Assembly: GCA_963728965.1 (NCBI GenBank)
Contig: CAVSMH010000006.1
Location: forward strand, 496,001-560,000
Direction of reading: 5' to 3'
Source of the DNA: DASQZT01 sp963728965
GTDB lineage: Bacteria; Acidobacteriota; Terriglobia; Bryobacterales; Bryobacteraceae
DNA length: 64,000 bases
The notes beneath the pieces were generated by a model. The model did no database searches. It was not told the origin of the DNA and saw only the letters and a list, made by a program, of their open reading frames with translations. The translations under genes were made by a program, and so were the position numbers. Below, one piece after another: positions 33,711-42,281 of this stretch; the first letter of the stretch is position 1, and each line of letters begins with the position of its first letter.

Positions 33711-34882
33711 TATTCAAGGACCGCGAAATCCTTCAAGGCATCTTCCTTGATGGTAATGCCGAGGCCTGGCACATCGTCGCGAAGGTCGATGGCACCGTCA
33801 ACCGGCTTCGGCTCGCCCGCGAAGATGTACCAGAACAGCTCATTGCCGATTTCCACGTCCACGATCGGGAAGAACTCGGCCATGGGGGAGTTGAAACTCG
33901 CCATCACGACGTGAAAATTGTGCATCTGTCCCGCGTGGGGGATCACCGGAACCTCATACGATTCGGCGAGCGCCTGCACTTTCCGCGCCTGGCTGATTCC
34001 GCCCACGCGATTCGTGTCGAACTGAATGTAGTCCACCGCTCGCGCGTCCAGCAGTTGCCGAAAACCGTAGATGGTGTTCTCGTGCTCGCCGCCGGCGATG
34101 GGGATGCGGCCGGCTGCCTTCAGCGAGGCGTAGCCCGCGATATCGTCGGGAATGACGGGCTCTTCCAGCCAGCGGAGGCGGAACGGCTCGAGGAGCGGCA
34201 GCATGCGGCGGGCGTAGTCGAGGGTCCACCCCATGTAGGCGTCAGCCATCAGGTCGATTTCGTAACCGATGACTTCGCGCACGGCGCGCACCAGCTCGAC
34301 ATTCCGCTCCATGCCGAAGGCGCCGTCCACCGGCCCCCATCCGAAGCGCAGCTTCATGGCGCGGTAACCTTCCGACTTGTAGTTGCCGGCTTCCTGCGCG
34401 AGCTGATCGAGCGGCTGGCTGTAGAGCCGGCTGGCGTACACCGGGATGGCCCGCTTGGTCCGCCCGCCGAGCAGCTTGAACACGGGCTGACCCGCGGCTT
34501 TGCCCAGCAGGTCCCAAACCGCGATATCGACGGCGCTGATGCCCGCCAGCGCCACGCCCTTGCGGCCAAATGCGATCGTCTGCCGGTACATGAGCTGCCA
34601 TAAGAACTCGCTGTCGAAGGGATCCTTGCCGATCAGCAGCGGCTTCAGGTAGACATCGATCAACTGCTTGGTCACGCGCGGCGCCAGCGCGGCATTGCCG
34701 ATGCCTACCAGCCCGGCATCGGTAAACAGCTCGACGATGAGCCAGCCGTAGAAACGGAAGCTCCCCATGGAATCGGCGGGCAGATCGAGCAGGTCCATGG
34801 GATTGGTGCAGAAATGCGGCTGCGGCGGAGCCGTCTTACCGCGCCACTCGACCACTCGCGTTCGAACTTCCGTAATTTTCAT
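33710..34882 (-). CDS. Enolase-superfamily sugar-acid dehydratase (L-rhamnonate dehydratase-like)
   Basis: The 390-aa protein carries the mandelate racemase/muconate-lactonising set: metal ligands in LMADAYMGW (Asp214), RWLEEPVIPDD (Glu240/241) and AGGEHE (Glu266), and a His base in IPHAGQMHNFH (His316) with QFDTNR supplying the paired Asp289. The GYRAMKLRFGWGP segment is close to the rhamnonate dehydratase pattern. The reaction would turn an aldonic acid into a 2-keto-3-deoxy acid. The start overlaps the upstream transporter gene in ATGA. The exact sugar acid is inferred. Confidence 0.87.
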   Translation of the reverse strand: MKITEVRTRVVEWRGKTAPPQPHFCTNPMDLLDLPADSMGSFRFYGWLIVELFTDAGLVGIGNAALAPRVTKQLIDVYLKPLLIGKDPFDSEFLWQLMYRQTIAFGRKGVALAGISAVDIAVWDLLGKAAGQPVFKLLGGRTKRAIPVYASRLYSQPLDQLAQEAGNYKSEGYRAMKLRFGWGPVDGAFGMERNVELVRAVREVIGYEIDLMADAYMGWTLDYARRMLPLLEPFRLRWLEEPVIPDDIAGYASLKAAGRIPIAGGEHENTIYGFRQLLDARAVDYIQFDTNRVGGISQARKVQALAESYEVPVIPHAGQMHNFHVVMASFNSPMAEFFPIVDVEIGNELFWYIFAGEPKPVDGAIDLRDDVPGLGITIKEDALKDFAVLE

Positions 34883-36081
34883 TCCTGACTCTCCGAGAGG
34901 ACGGGCCGGACCTGGCGCACGCTGACGAGGATCACCAGGAAGGCCGCGACATGCAACGTGCTGACGATGGCGAACACGGTTCCGTAGCCGAAGCCGTGAT
35001 CGAGGAGATAACCGACGACCAGTCCGAAGACGACGCCGCCCATGGCGCCGCCGAACCCGACCAGCCCCGCCACCGAGCCCACCGCGCTGCGCGGGAACAG
35101 GTCCGCCGGAACGATCATTACCAGGGTGGACCAGGACTGCTGGCCGAAGAACGCAATGCTGAACAGCACGATGGCCGCCTCCACCGGAACCCGGGTAATG
35201 AAGAAGGCCAGCGGCATCACCGCGGCGCTGAGACCCAGCGCCAGCTTGCGCGAAACATCGAGCGAGCGGCCGGCGTGGAGCAGGCGGCTAGAAAACCAGC
35301 CGCCGCACAAACAGCCGACGCCCGAAGCGGCATACGGAATCCAGGCGTAGTAGCCCACCTGCCGGGTGTCGAAGCCGCGCGCATCGTAGAGGTACTTGGG
35401 CAACCAGAACAGGTAGAAGTACCAGGCGGCATCGCTGAGGAACTTGGCGAATACGAGGCCCCACACCTGGACGAAACCCAGCAGGCGAATCCAGGGCATG
35501 TGCGGCTCAATGGTCTTCGAGTCGCTCGCTGGCGGATAATAATCGCGCAGCCACCACAAGCACCAGAGCAAGCCGGCCGCGCCCGAGAGGAAGAAAACCC
35601 AGCGCCAGGTGAGCGCCGCGAGGGTGTAGGCGATCAGTGGAGGCGCGCACACCGCGCCCACGGCGGTGCCGGCGTTGATGATGCCCATGGCGGTGGCGCT
35701 CTCCCGTGCCGTGAACCATTCGGCAACCGCTTTGGTTGCTGCCGGAAAGCCGCCGCCTTCGCCCATGCCGAGCAGGAAGCGGCTCACCGCCAGCATGCCG
35801 AAGCCCGCGGCGAGCCCGTGGCTGGCGCACGCCAGCGACCACCACAGCATGATCGCCAGGAAGCCCCGGCGGGTGCCGAGCACGTCCACCAGCTTGCCGC
35901 CTCCGGCGTACATCAGCGCGTAGGCGGTGAGAAAGGCCGCCTGCAACTGGGAGAATTGCGTGTTGGAAACCGGGATATCGCGCTGGATCGCCTGGATCGC
36001 CACCGGCAGCGTCTGCCGGTCGAAGTAGCTGATGGCAATGGCCGCGCTCAGCAGCGCGGCGATCTTCCAGCGGGCGGTCAC
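34879..36081 (-). CDS. MFS transporter, anion:cation symporter (ACS/ExuT-like) family
   Basis: The start is GTG 36081, overlapping the upstream glycosidase stop by GTGA; sequence upstream of it is not coding in this frame. The 400-aa protein has twelve predicted helices and the ACS-family N-terminus (AISYFDRQTLPVAIQAI, LTAYALMYAGGGKLVDVLGTRRG, FLLGMGEGGGFPAATKAVAEWF). ACS members import hexuronates, galactarate/glucarate or other carboxylates with protons. In this operon it probably brings in the sugar acid or oligosaccharide product. Confidence 0.9.
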   Translation of the reverse strand: MTARWKIAALLSAAIAISYFDRQTLPVAIQAIQRDIPVSNTQFSQLQAAFLTAYALMYAGGGKLVDVLGTRRGFLAIMLWWSLACASHGLAAGFGMLAVSRFLLGMGEGGGFPAATKAVAEWFTARESATAMGIINAGTAVGAVCAPPLIAYTLAALTWRWVFFLSGAAGLLWCLWWLRDYYPPASDSKTIEPHMPWIRLLGFVQVWGLVFAKFLSDAAWYFYLFWLPKYLYDARGFDTRQVGYYAWIPYAASGVGCLCGGWFSSRLLHAGRSLDVSRKLALGLSAAVMPLAFFITRVPVEAAIVLFSIAFFGQQSWSTLVMIVPADLFPRSAVGSVAGLVGFGGAMGGVVFGLVVGYLLDHGFGYGTVFAIVSTLHVAAFLVILVSVRQVRPVLSESQE

Positions 36082-37745
36082 CACGTGAGCAGGATCAGCG
36101 AGACGCCGTGCAGCGGCAGATCGAAATTCAGCCGCAGGCGGCCCTCGGGCGAGTGTACCCAGCGCGGCGATTCGGCCGGCTCGAGTTGGCCGGCGGCTTC
36201 GAGGAGGGCGTACTGCTCCGGAGTCGGCTGCGCGGGCGAGCCCATCCGCTTCCAGGCTTCGTAGGAGTTGCTGTGCTGGTCGTCGACGCGGAAATGCTGC
36301 ATCAGCATGCGGCCCCGCGGCAGCCCTGCAATGGCCAGCTCGATGGGCGTGGCGGGTCCCGGTTTGGCCGAATCGTGATAGTTGGAAACCAGCACCGCGG
36401 CCGAGTGCGCATCCACGCTGGCCATGGCATGCAGGTCGGGCTTTTCTTTGACGCCGCCGGAGAGCATGGCGTCCAGGGGAATCGCCGCCGGGTCTACCAC
36501 CGCGGCGCGGTCGCCGGTCATCAGGCCGAGCATGCGGAACACGTTGAGGACGGGCTTGTCGACGCCGTTGGTGGCCAGGTCGCGGAATCCGTCGAACCAG
36601 GGTTGATCTTCGAATTCGAAGGCCCAGGTGACCGCGCCCATCAGGTTCACGCCGAACTTCGCGGCCAGGTCGAGGTGGCGGGGCATCACGGCCGCGGTAT
36701 AGCTCGCGTACATCACGCCATTGCGGTAAGCGTTTTGCGGGTAGAACCGGGAGGAGCACGCTGCACAACCCTCGGGGTCCGACTCCCCGATGATCACCGG
36801 CTTGCCTTTGGCCTCGGGAACCGAGGCGATAATCTCGAACCCTTTGGCCAGATCGTTCAACTGCTTTTCAATCCCCATCACCACGTTGCCCTCCACGAAG
36901 CGCGGCGCGCCCTTGGCGTGGAAGCTGACGAAATCGAACGGAGAGCCGGTCTTGCCGGTGGCGTAGTTGGTGCCATGCACCACGTGATGGAGGAATTCCC
37001 GCAGGAACTTCGCCGCCCCCGCGCCGCCCGGCCCGGTCGAATCGGGGCCGCCGACGCGCGCCGTAGGCAGCGCGCGCTTCACCGCGTCCACGGAGTAGTC
37101 GTAGAGCTTGTGATACTCCTCCGGCGTCCCCTTCCAATACCCGATGTTGGGCTCGTTCCACACCTCCCACAGCCAGGTTTCCACCTCCGCGCGGCCGTAT
37201 TTTTCTACCGAGTGCCGCACCCACTGGTAGACCAGCTCCGCCCATTTGGCGTAGTCCTTGGGCGGATAGGCCCAGCCGGTGTAGATATCGTTGTAGTTCG
37301 CGCCGGGCTTCCAGTGGTGGCGATACGGCTCGGGGTGCGACGACAGCGCTTCGGGCATGAAGCCGATCTGCACCAGCGGCTTCATCTTACGTTCCATGTA
37401 CGTGTCGAAAATGCGGTCCACGATGGTCCAGTCGTAGACCGGTTTGCCCGAGGCGTCCTCGGTGTAGGCATTGGTGGAACCCCATTTCAGCGCCGGTTGG
37501 CCGTCGCCGGTCACCAAAAGGCTGTGGACCCGCACATGCACCGGCACGGGCATCAGCGCGGCGATTTCGGACAGCAGCTTCTTGCCATCCTTCATATAGG
37601 TGTAGTTGGGCTCGTCATGGCCGAAGAACGCCCACACCGGTCGGAGCGGCCCGGTGCGTTTGCTCATGTCCACTTGGATTGATACGGGCTGCGCCGCAGC
37701 GGGAAGTACCAGAGCGGCCGCAAGAATCCACTTTGCATTCGCCAT
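36078..37745 (-). CDS. Exported GH39-like glycoside hydrolase
   Basis: The 555-aa protein has a signal peptide (WILAAALVLPAAAQ). A TIM barrel carries WLWEVWNEPN (acid/base Glu198) and PVIIGESDPEGC (candidate nucleophile Glu321), as in GH39 beta-xylosidases and related clan GH-A enzymes. A C-terminal beta-sandwich follows (AVLVSNYHDSAKPG...). The enzyme likely trims plant or bacterial oligosaccharides in the periplasm. It begins 4 nt after the stop of the TonB receptor gene, with no visible ribosome site, so translation is coupled. Confidence 0.87.
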   Translation of the reverse strand: MANAKWILAAALVLPAAAQPVSIQVDMSKRTGPLRPVWAFFGHDEPNYTYMKDGKKLLSEIAALMPVPVHVRVHSLLVTGDGQPALKWGSTNAYTEDASGKPVYDWTIVDRIFDTYMERKMKPLVQIGFMPEALSSHPEPYRHHWKPGANYNDIYTGWAYPPKDYAKWAELVYQWVRHSVEKYGRAEVETWLWEVWNEPNIGYWKGTPEEYHKLYDYSVDAVKRALPTARVGGPDSTGPGGAGAAKFLREFLHHVVHGTNYATGKTGSPFDFVSFHAKGAPRFVEGNVVMGIEKQLNDLAKGFEIIASVPEAKGKPVIIGESDPEGCAACSSRFYPQNAYRNGVMYASYTAAVMPRHLDLAAKFGVNLMGAVTWAFEFEDQPWFDGFRDLATNGVDKPVLNVFRMLGLMTGDRAAVVDPAAIPLDAMLSGGVKEKPDLHAMASVDAHSAAVLVSNYHDSAKPGPATPIELAIAGLPRGRMLMQHFRVDDQHSNSYEAWKRMGSPAQPTPEQYALLEAAGQLEPAESPRWVHSPEGRLRLNFDLPLHGVSLILLTW

Positions 37746-37749
37746 GAGA

Positions 37750-40700
37750 TTAAAAGGTCAGCTTCAATGCTACCTGCATCTGCCGGGGCGCGGTGGCCGT
37801 GCTGGTGACGCGGCCCACGGTGGCCGTGTCCAGCGTCGAGTTGGGCGCCGCGAAACTGGGCGTGTTCGGCAGGTTGAACGCCTCCCACCGGAACTGGAGC
37901 CGCGAGCGTTCGCCGATCTGGAACTGCTTGAACAGCGAAAAATCGACGGTGCGCAAGATATCGGGCGAGAGGATGCGCAGGCCGGAGTTGCCGTAGCTGA
38001 AATTGGGCGACGCCGCGAACGCCGTCGGGTCGAACCATTGGGCCAGCGTGGGATGGTCCGACTTGCCGGAGGCGAGGCGATTCGGCCGCTGGCCGCCCAC
38101 ACCGGTGTTGGCCACGTCGCGCGACATGGTCACCGTGAACGGCACGCCGCTGCGGAACAGCAGGATGCCCTGCAACTGCCATCCGCCGATGAATGCATTG
38201 GCCAGCGGATTGGCTTTCGCCAACACCGCCCTGCCTTTGCCGAACGGCAGTTCGTACCCGAAGCTGAACGAGAAGCTGTGCGGAACCTGGTACTCGGACG
38301 GGCCTCTTTCGAACGCGAACATGCCGCCTGCCGCGGGCGTGTTGGTGACCCACAGGCTCTTGGAATAGGTATACGAAGCCAGCAGCCACAGGCCGGCTGA
38401 GAGCCGCCGTTCCACCTTGGCCTGAAGCGCGTGATAGGTGGTTGAAACATCCGCGGCGATATACGAGAATCCCGTGAACCGCGGGAACTGGCGCCGCGCC
38501 TGCACTCCGCCTGGACCGGGCGTGGGAATGTTGAATGCATCGTTGCCCTGGATATGCGAGCCCTTGTTGCCGACATACTCCACATCGGCCACCATGGTCT
38601 TCGACAACTGCTGCTGGACGCCGAAGTTCCAGTGCTGGTCGTAGCCCATGCGCATGTGGGTGTACTCGGGCGTCAGGCCGATCGTGGAATTCGGCGACCC
38701 CAGCGGCGCGCCCAGGTAGAAATCGGCCAGGGTGCGGTTGGGGATCACGCCGCGGTCGTTGAGCGCGCTGTCTTGAAGCAGGAACGGCGGCATAAAGAGG
38801 TTCATGCGACCGTCGGTGTACTCGCCTTCGTAGAAAATGCCGTATCCGCCGCGCAGCACGGTGGTGTCGCCTGCCGGCCGCCAGGCAAAGCCGAACCGCG
38901 GGGCCCACTGGCGATTGTCGGGATAGGTGATGGAGTACGGCAGCCCCGCCTCCGAACTGGTCTGAATCAGGTTTTTGAGATAGCCGTAAGCGATGGGCGC
39001 GGCCGGCTGCGCGCCCAGGTCCACCTGGTCGGTCTTGCTCGCCACGATGATGGGGCGCGCCTGCGTGCCGTCGAACGTGCCGGTCTGGCCGCGATAGGCG
39101 GTGGCCCATGGTGTGTGCTCGTAACGCAAGCCGATGTTCAAGGTCAGACGATTCGAAACCTTGAAATCGTCCTGCACGAACACCTGCCAGGCGGTGTACG
39201 ATCCGCCGAAGGTATCGGAGGGAAATCCGCGCCCGGCATTGGCGGGGAGCCCCAGGGCCCAGTCGGCGAACGAATCGCCCGTGCGCGTGGGGCTGGCCGG
39301 GTTTTCGGTGTTCTGACCGTTGAACGTCCAGTTGCCCATGTAGTTCTTGCTGTCCGTGCCGAGCCACTGGTAGTGACGCATCTTGACGCCCCACTTGACC
39401 ACGTGCCGCCCCTTGATCCAGGTGAGATTGTTGGTGAACTCCAGCGTGTATCGGTCCTGCGTCTTGGGCCGCTGGTCGAACGACGAGCCGTTGATGCCGC
39501 TGTAACCGGACCAGGCGAAATCGGGGAACGATCCGGTATCGAACGAGCGCCGCAGGTTCTCCATGCCCGTGATGCCCGCCTCTTTGTCGTAGTCCTTCCC
39601 CGGCAGGTAAGGCGAAAGATGAATCAGGCCGTAGAGCAGGTTGAAGCGGAATTCGTTGAGCAGGGTCGGCTTCAGATTGCTGGTGATGCTGCCGGTGTAG
39701 TTCTGTCCCCGCGTACCCGAATCGGCGCTGCCCAACGGCGGCGTGCTGCCCGGTTCGCTGAGCCGGTTGTCGTTCAGGCTATAGCGGAAGAACGCCTTGT
39801 GCCGGTCGCCGAAACTCTGGTCGAACCGCGCGGTGAGCTGATCTTCGTTCACCGCGGTCGAAGGCGAGAATCCGAAGATGCCGCCTGGGACGGCGGCGGT
39901 CGTCAGGTACGGATTGAAGTACGCTGACTGGGGAGATAGCCGGTTCGAGGGGATGCGATTGACGGGGAAAGGCTGCCGCACGCCTCCCGCCGTGGTGAGC
40001 GGATCGTAAATCGTGTTGCCGATGGCGCTGAAGTCGCCGTTGAGCATCGCCGTGGTGGGACTGGTGCGGCTGACGGTGTTTCCCTGCCGCTCGCGCATGC
40101 CCTCATAATTGGCGAAAAAGAAGGTACGGTTGCGGCCGTCGTAGATTTTCGGGAGATAAACCGGGCCGCCCACGGAGACGCCGAACTGGTTGCGCTTGAG
40201 CAGGTCGCGCCGCGCGCCGAAAAAGTTGCGCGCGTCGAGTTTCTCGTTGCGCAGAAACTCATAAAGCGTGCCGCGAATGCTGTTGGTGCCCGACTTGGTG
40301 GTGGCGTTGAAGAAACTGCCCGAGCGGCCCTGCTCGGCGGAGTAGGCGTTCTGCTGTACGCTGAATTCCTGGAGGGCATCCACCGAGGTCTGAATCCAAC
40401 TGCCCCCCTGGTGCTGTTCGCTGGTGTCGGTGCCGTCGAGAAAGTACGAGACTTGGCGACCGCGCACGCCGCTGATGGTAGTGCCATTCACGAACTCCGG
40501 CCGGATCCGGGTGACGTTGCCGGTGCCGGGCAGCAGCACCACGCCGGGCGTAAGCCGAGCCAGTTCGTTGAACCCGCGACCGTTCAGCGGGAGGTCCACA
40601 ATCTGCCGGTTGGTCATGACGTGCCCCAGGCTGCCGGATTCGGAGTTCAGCAAGGGCACGGCCGCGGTCACTTCCACCACCGAATTGGTTTCCCCCAATG

Positions 40701-41016
40701 CCAGGTCGAAGTCCAGCAGCAGGTCCTTGCCCACCTGCATTTCCACTCCGGATTGCACCGTCGTGCGGAAACCCGGCGCGCTGACGCTCACCTGGTAAAC
40801 GCCGGGGTTGAGAGCCGGCACGACGTAGTCGCCGGTGCCATTGGTGGCGACTCGCTGGGTTACCTTGGTTTCGCGGTTGGCGACCGTCACGCTGGCGTTG
40901 GGAACGACGGCCTTGTTCGGGTCGTAGACTGTGCCGTAGATGCGACCGGTCTGAATCTGGCTGAATGCCGCGGTGGCGGCGAGCACCAGGATGGACAGGA
41001 GCCGCGGAGACGTCAT
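37750..41016 (-). CDS. TonB-dependent receptor, Oar-like, of the carbohydrate operon
   Basis: ATG 41016 is fixed by GAGGAGGG 5 nt upstream. The 1,088-aa product has a signal peptide (LLSILVLAATAAFSQ), a carboxypeptidase-regulatory domain (RIYGTVYDPNKAVVPNASV, residues about 24-105), a plug with NRQIVDLPLNGRGFNEL and YFLDGTDTSEQHQGG, and a large barrel ending in a terminal Phe (MQVALKLTF). It is the first gene of the seven-gene operon that ends with the GntR regulator, and probably imports the oligosaccharide acted on by the GH39-like enzyme. Its promoter should lie in the 41017-41190 gap. Confidence 0.92.
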   Translation of the reverse strand: MTSPRLLSILVLAATAAFSQIQTGRIYGTVYDPNKAVVPNASVTVANRETKVTQRVATNGTGDYVVPALNPGVYQVSVSAPGFRTTVQSGVEMQVGKDLLLDFDLALGETNSVVEVTAAVPLLNSESGSLGHVMTNRQIVDLPLNGRGFNELARLTPGVVLLPGTGNVTRIRPEFVNGTTISGVRGRQVSYFLDGTDTSEQHQGGSWIQTSVDALQEFSVQQNAYSAEQGRSGSFFNATTKSGTNSIRGTLYEFLRNEKLDARNFFGARRDLLKRNQFGVSVGGPVYLPKIYDGRNRTFFFANYEGMRERQGNTVSRTSPTTAMLNGDFSAIGNTIYDPLTTAGGVRQPFPVNRIPSNRLSPQSAYFNPYLTTAAVPGGIFGFSPSTAVNEDQLTARFDQSFGDRHKAFFRYSLNDNRLSEPGSTPPLGSADSGTRGQNYTGSITSNLKPTLLNEFRFNLLYGLIHLSPYLPGKDYDKEAGITGMENLRRSFDTGSFPDFAWSGYSGINGSSFDQRPKTQDRYTLEFTNNLTWIKGRHVVKWGVKMRHYQWLGTDSKNYMGNWTFNGQNTENPASPTRTGDSFADWALGLPANAGRGFPSDTFGGSYTAWQVFVQDDFKVSNRLTLNIGLRYEHTPWATAYRGQTGTFDGTQARPIIVASKTDQVDLGAQPAAPIAYGYLKNLIQTSSEAGLPYSITYPDNRQWAPRFGFAWRPAGDTTVLRGGYGIFYEGEYTDGRMNLFMPPFLLQDSALNDRGVIPNRTLADFYLGAPLGSPNSTIGLTPEYTHMRMGYDQHWNFGVQQQLSKTMVADVEYVGNKGSHIQGNDAFNIPTPGPGGVQARRQFPRFTGFSYIAADVSTTYHALQAKVERRLSAGLWLLASYTYSKSLWVTNTPAAGGMFAFERGPSEYQVPHSFSFSFGYELPFGKGRAVLAKANPLANAFIGGWQLQGILLFRSGVPFTVTMSRDVANTGVGGQRPNRLASGKSDHPTLAQWFDPTAFAASPNFSYGNSGLRILSPDILRTVDFSLFKQFQIGERSRLQFRWEAFNLPNTPSFAAPNSTLDTATVGRVTSTATAPRQMQVALKLTF

Positions 41017-41191
41017 GGTTTCCCTCCTCGTGAAGTGAGCGTCGAGGGGAACCACCGCAAACCACCCTGTATCCGCGGCGGCTTTCCGACCCCCTCCCGA
41101 TTCTGGGAGTAAAGGTACTACCAATGAAGCCGTTGCGTCAAGCCGTTCGGGGAGGCTGGGGAGGCTGTCGAGGGGGAGACGGGCCGCCTTG

Positions 41192-41290
41192 CTATATCAG
41201 CCGCTTCACGCGCCGCACGCTCAGTCCCAGTTTCTCGGCGGCCTCGCGTTGCGTGATCAGTTTTTTCCTGGCTTTCTTCAGGGGTCGCCC
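41192..41290 (-). pseudogene. Relic of a transposase N-terminal helix-turn-helix
   Basis: The minus-strand frame ends in KKLITQREAAEKLGLSVRRVKRLI and a stop. This matches the N-terminal HTH of ISNCY-type transposases (ITQxEAAxxLGxSxRQVxRLL). The rest of the transposase and its ends are missing. The surrounding gap 41017-41393 (377 bp) otherwise holds only the promoter at 41345; it is A/T-richer than the flanks from 41330 on. A chance match to a short HTH is possible. Confidence 0.5.
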
Positions 41291-41344
41291 GCGCTCGCCA
41301 CCTCTATTTCGCCAATTGGCACACTTTTGCCGCGATGGCCTAAT

Positions 41345-41373
41345 TTGACTTGATACGGATTGAAATCTACAAT
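41345..41373 (+). promoter_or_regulatory. Sigma-70 type promoter of the NarL-type regulator gene
   Basis: TTGACT (41345-41350) and TACAAT (41368-41373) are spaced by 17 nt. The transcript would start near 41380, 14 nt before the ATG at 41394, leaving room for AGAGAAG as ribosome site. It sits next to the transposase relic. Confidence 0.7.
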
Positions 41374-41393
41374 CATTAAAGTTAGAGAAGTGT

Positions 41394-42128
41394 ATGTCGG
41401 ACAACAATGCCTCCTTCAATGGGCCCGCGGGGGCTGGGAACAATACGAAATCCAAAATTCGCATCGTGGTAGCGGACGATCACCCGATTTTCCGGGACGG
41501 CCTTTGCAAATTGCTGGCGCTGGAAGAGGATTTCGAAGTGGTTGCCCAGGCTTCCGACGGCCGCCAGGTGTTGGAAGTGCTGCAACAGTTTGAGCCGGAC
41601 ATTCTTCTCCTCGACCTGAAAATGCCCGGACTGGACGGCCTTGCCACCTTGCAGCGCCTTCAGGCGGCACGCAACAAAACTCGCGTCATTGTTTTGACGG
41701 CCTCCGACGACAAAAACGAGTTCGTGCAGGCCATGAAACTCGGCACCTCGGGTATCGTTCTCAAGCAGACCGCGACCGAGTTGCTGATCAAGAGCATTCG
41801 CAAGGTCCACGCGGGAGAAATCTGGCTCGACTCCCACACCACCGCCGCCGTGATCCGCCAGTTCGTCGCCAATGACGAACCCCCGGTTCCGCAGCAGATG
41901 CCGCAGGCGCCGCGCGATCGCGAACGCTCTCCCCTGAGCCAGCGCGAGCGCGAGATTGTGGCGCTGGTCGCCCAGGGTTTCAAAAATAAGGAAATGGCCG
42001 AGAAGATGTTCATCAGCGAACAGACGGTGAAAAACCACCTGCACAACATCTTCGACAAGCTCGGTGTTTCCGACCGCCTGGAACTGGCTCTTTACGCCAT
42101 CCACAACAACCTGCACACGGGCCGCTAG
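41394..42128 (+). CDS. NarL/FixJ-family response regulator (orphan)
   Basis: The 244-aa protein has a receiver with VVADDH (acidic pair), phosphoacceptor Asp74 in LLLDLKMPGLDG, VLTASD and VLKQTA, then a LuxR-type HTH (LSQREREIVALVAQGFKNKEMAEKMFISEQTVKNHLHNIF). A linker of about 30 residues rich in Pro/Gln/Arg joins them. No histidine kinase is adjacent, so it is an orphan. It converges on the NtrC-type gene. Targets cannot be told. Confidence 0.94.
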   Translation: MSDNNASFNGPAGAGNNTKSKIRIVVADDHPIFRDGLCKLLALEEDFEVVAQASDGRQVLEVLQQFEPDILLLDLKMPGLDGLATLQRLQAARNKTRVIVLTASDDKNEFVQAMKLGTSGIVLKQTATELLIKSIRKVHAGEIWLDSHTTAAVIRQFVANDEPPVPQQMPQAPRDRERSPLSQREREIVALVAQGFKNKEMAEKMFISEQTVKNHLHNIFDKLGVSDRLELALYAIHNNLHTGR

Positions 42129-42281
42129 GCACCCGAAGAGACCCGCCGGACCGCTACAGGTGCAGCGGGCATCTGGTATTCTGCTGATTATAAAGCAGTT
42201 AGCTTGTCAGCACGCCGCGACGGTCGGGCGGTTTGACCGAGTTTAGACAGGGATTCGCCGCCCGCGGAGGGGGCGCCTGCC

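Noticed and set aside
41316..41331. Sigma-54-like promoter TTGGCACACTTTTGCC
   Set aside because: The GG and GC pairs are one base too close (9 nt between instead of 10), and the downstream NarL gene has a good sigma-70 promoter 15 bp away.
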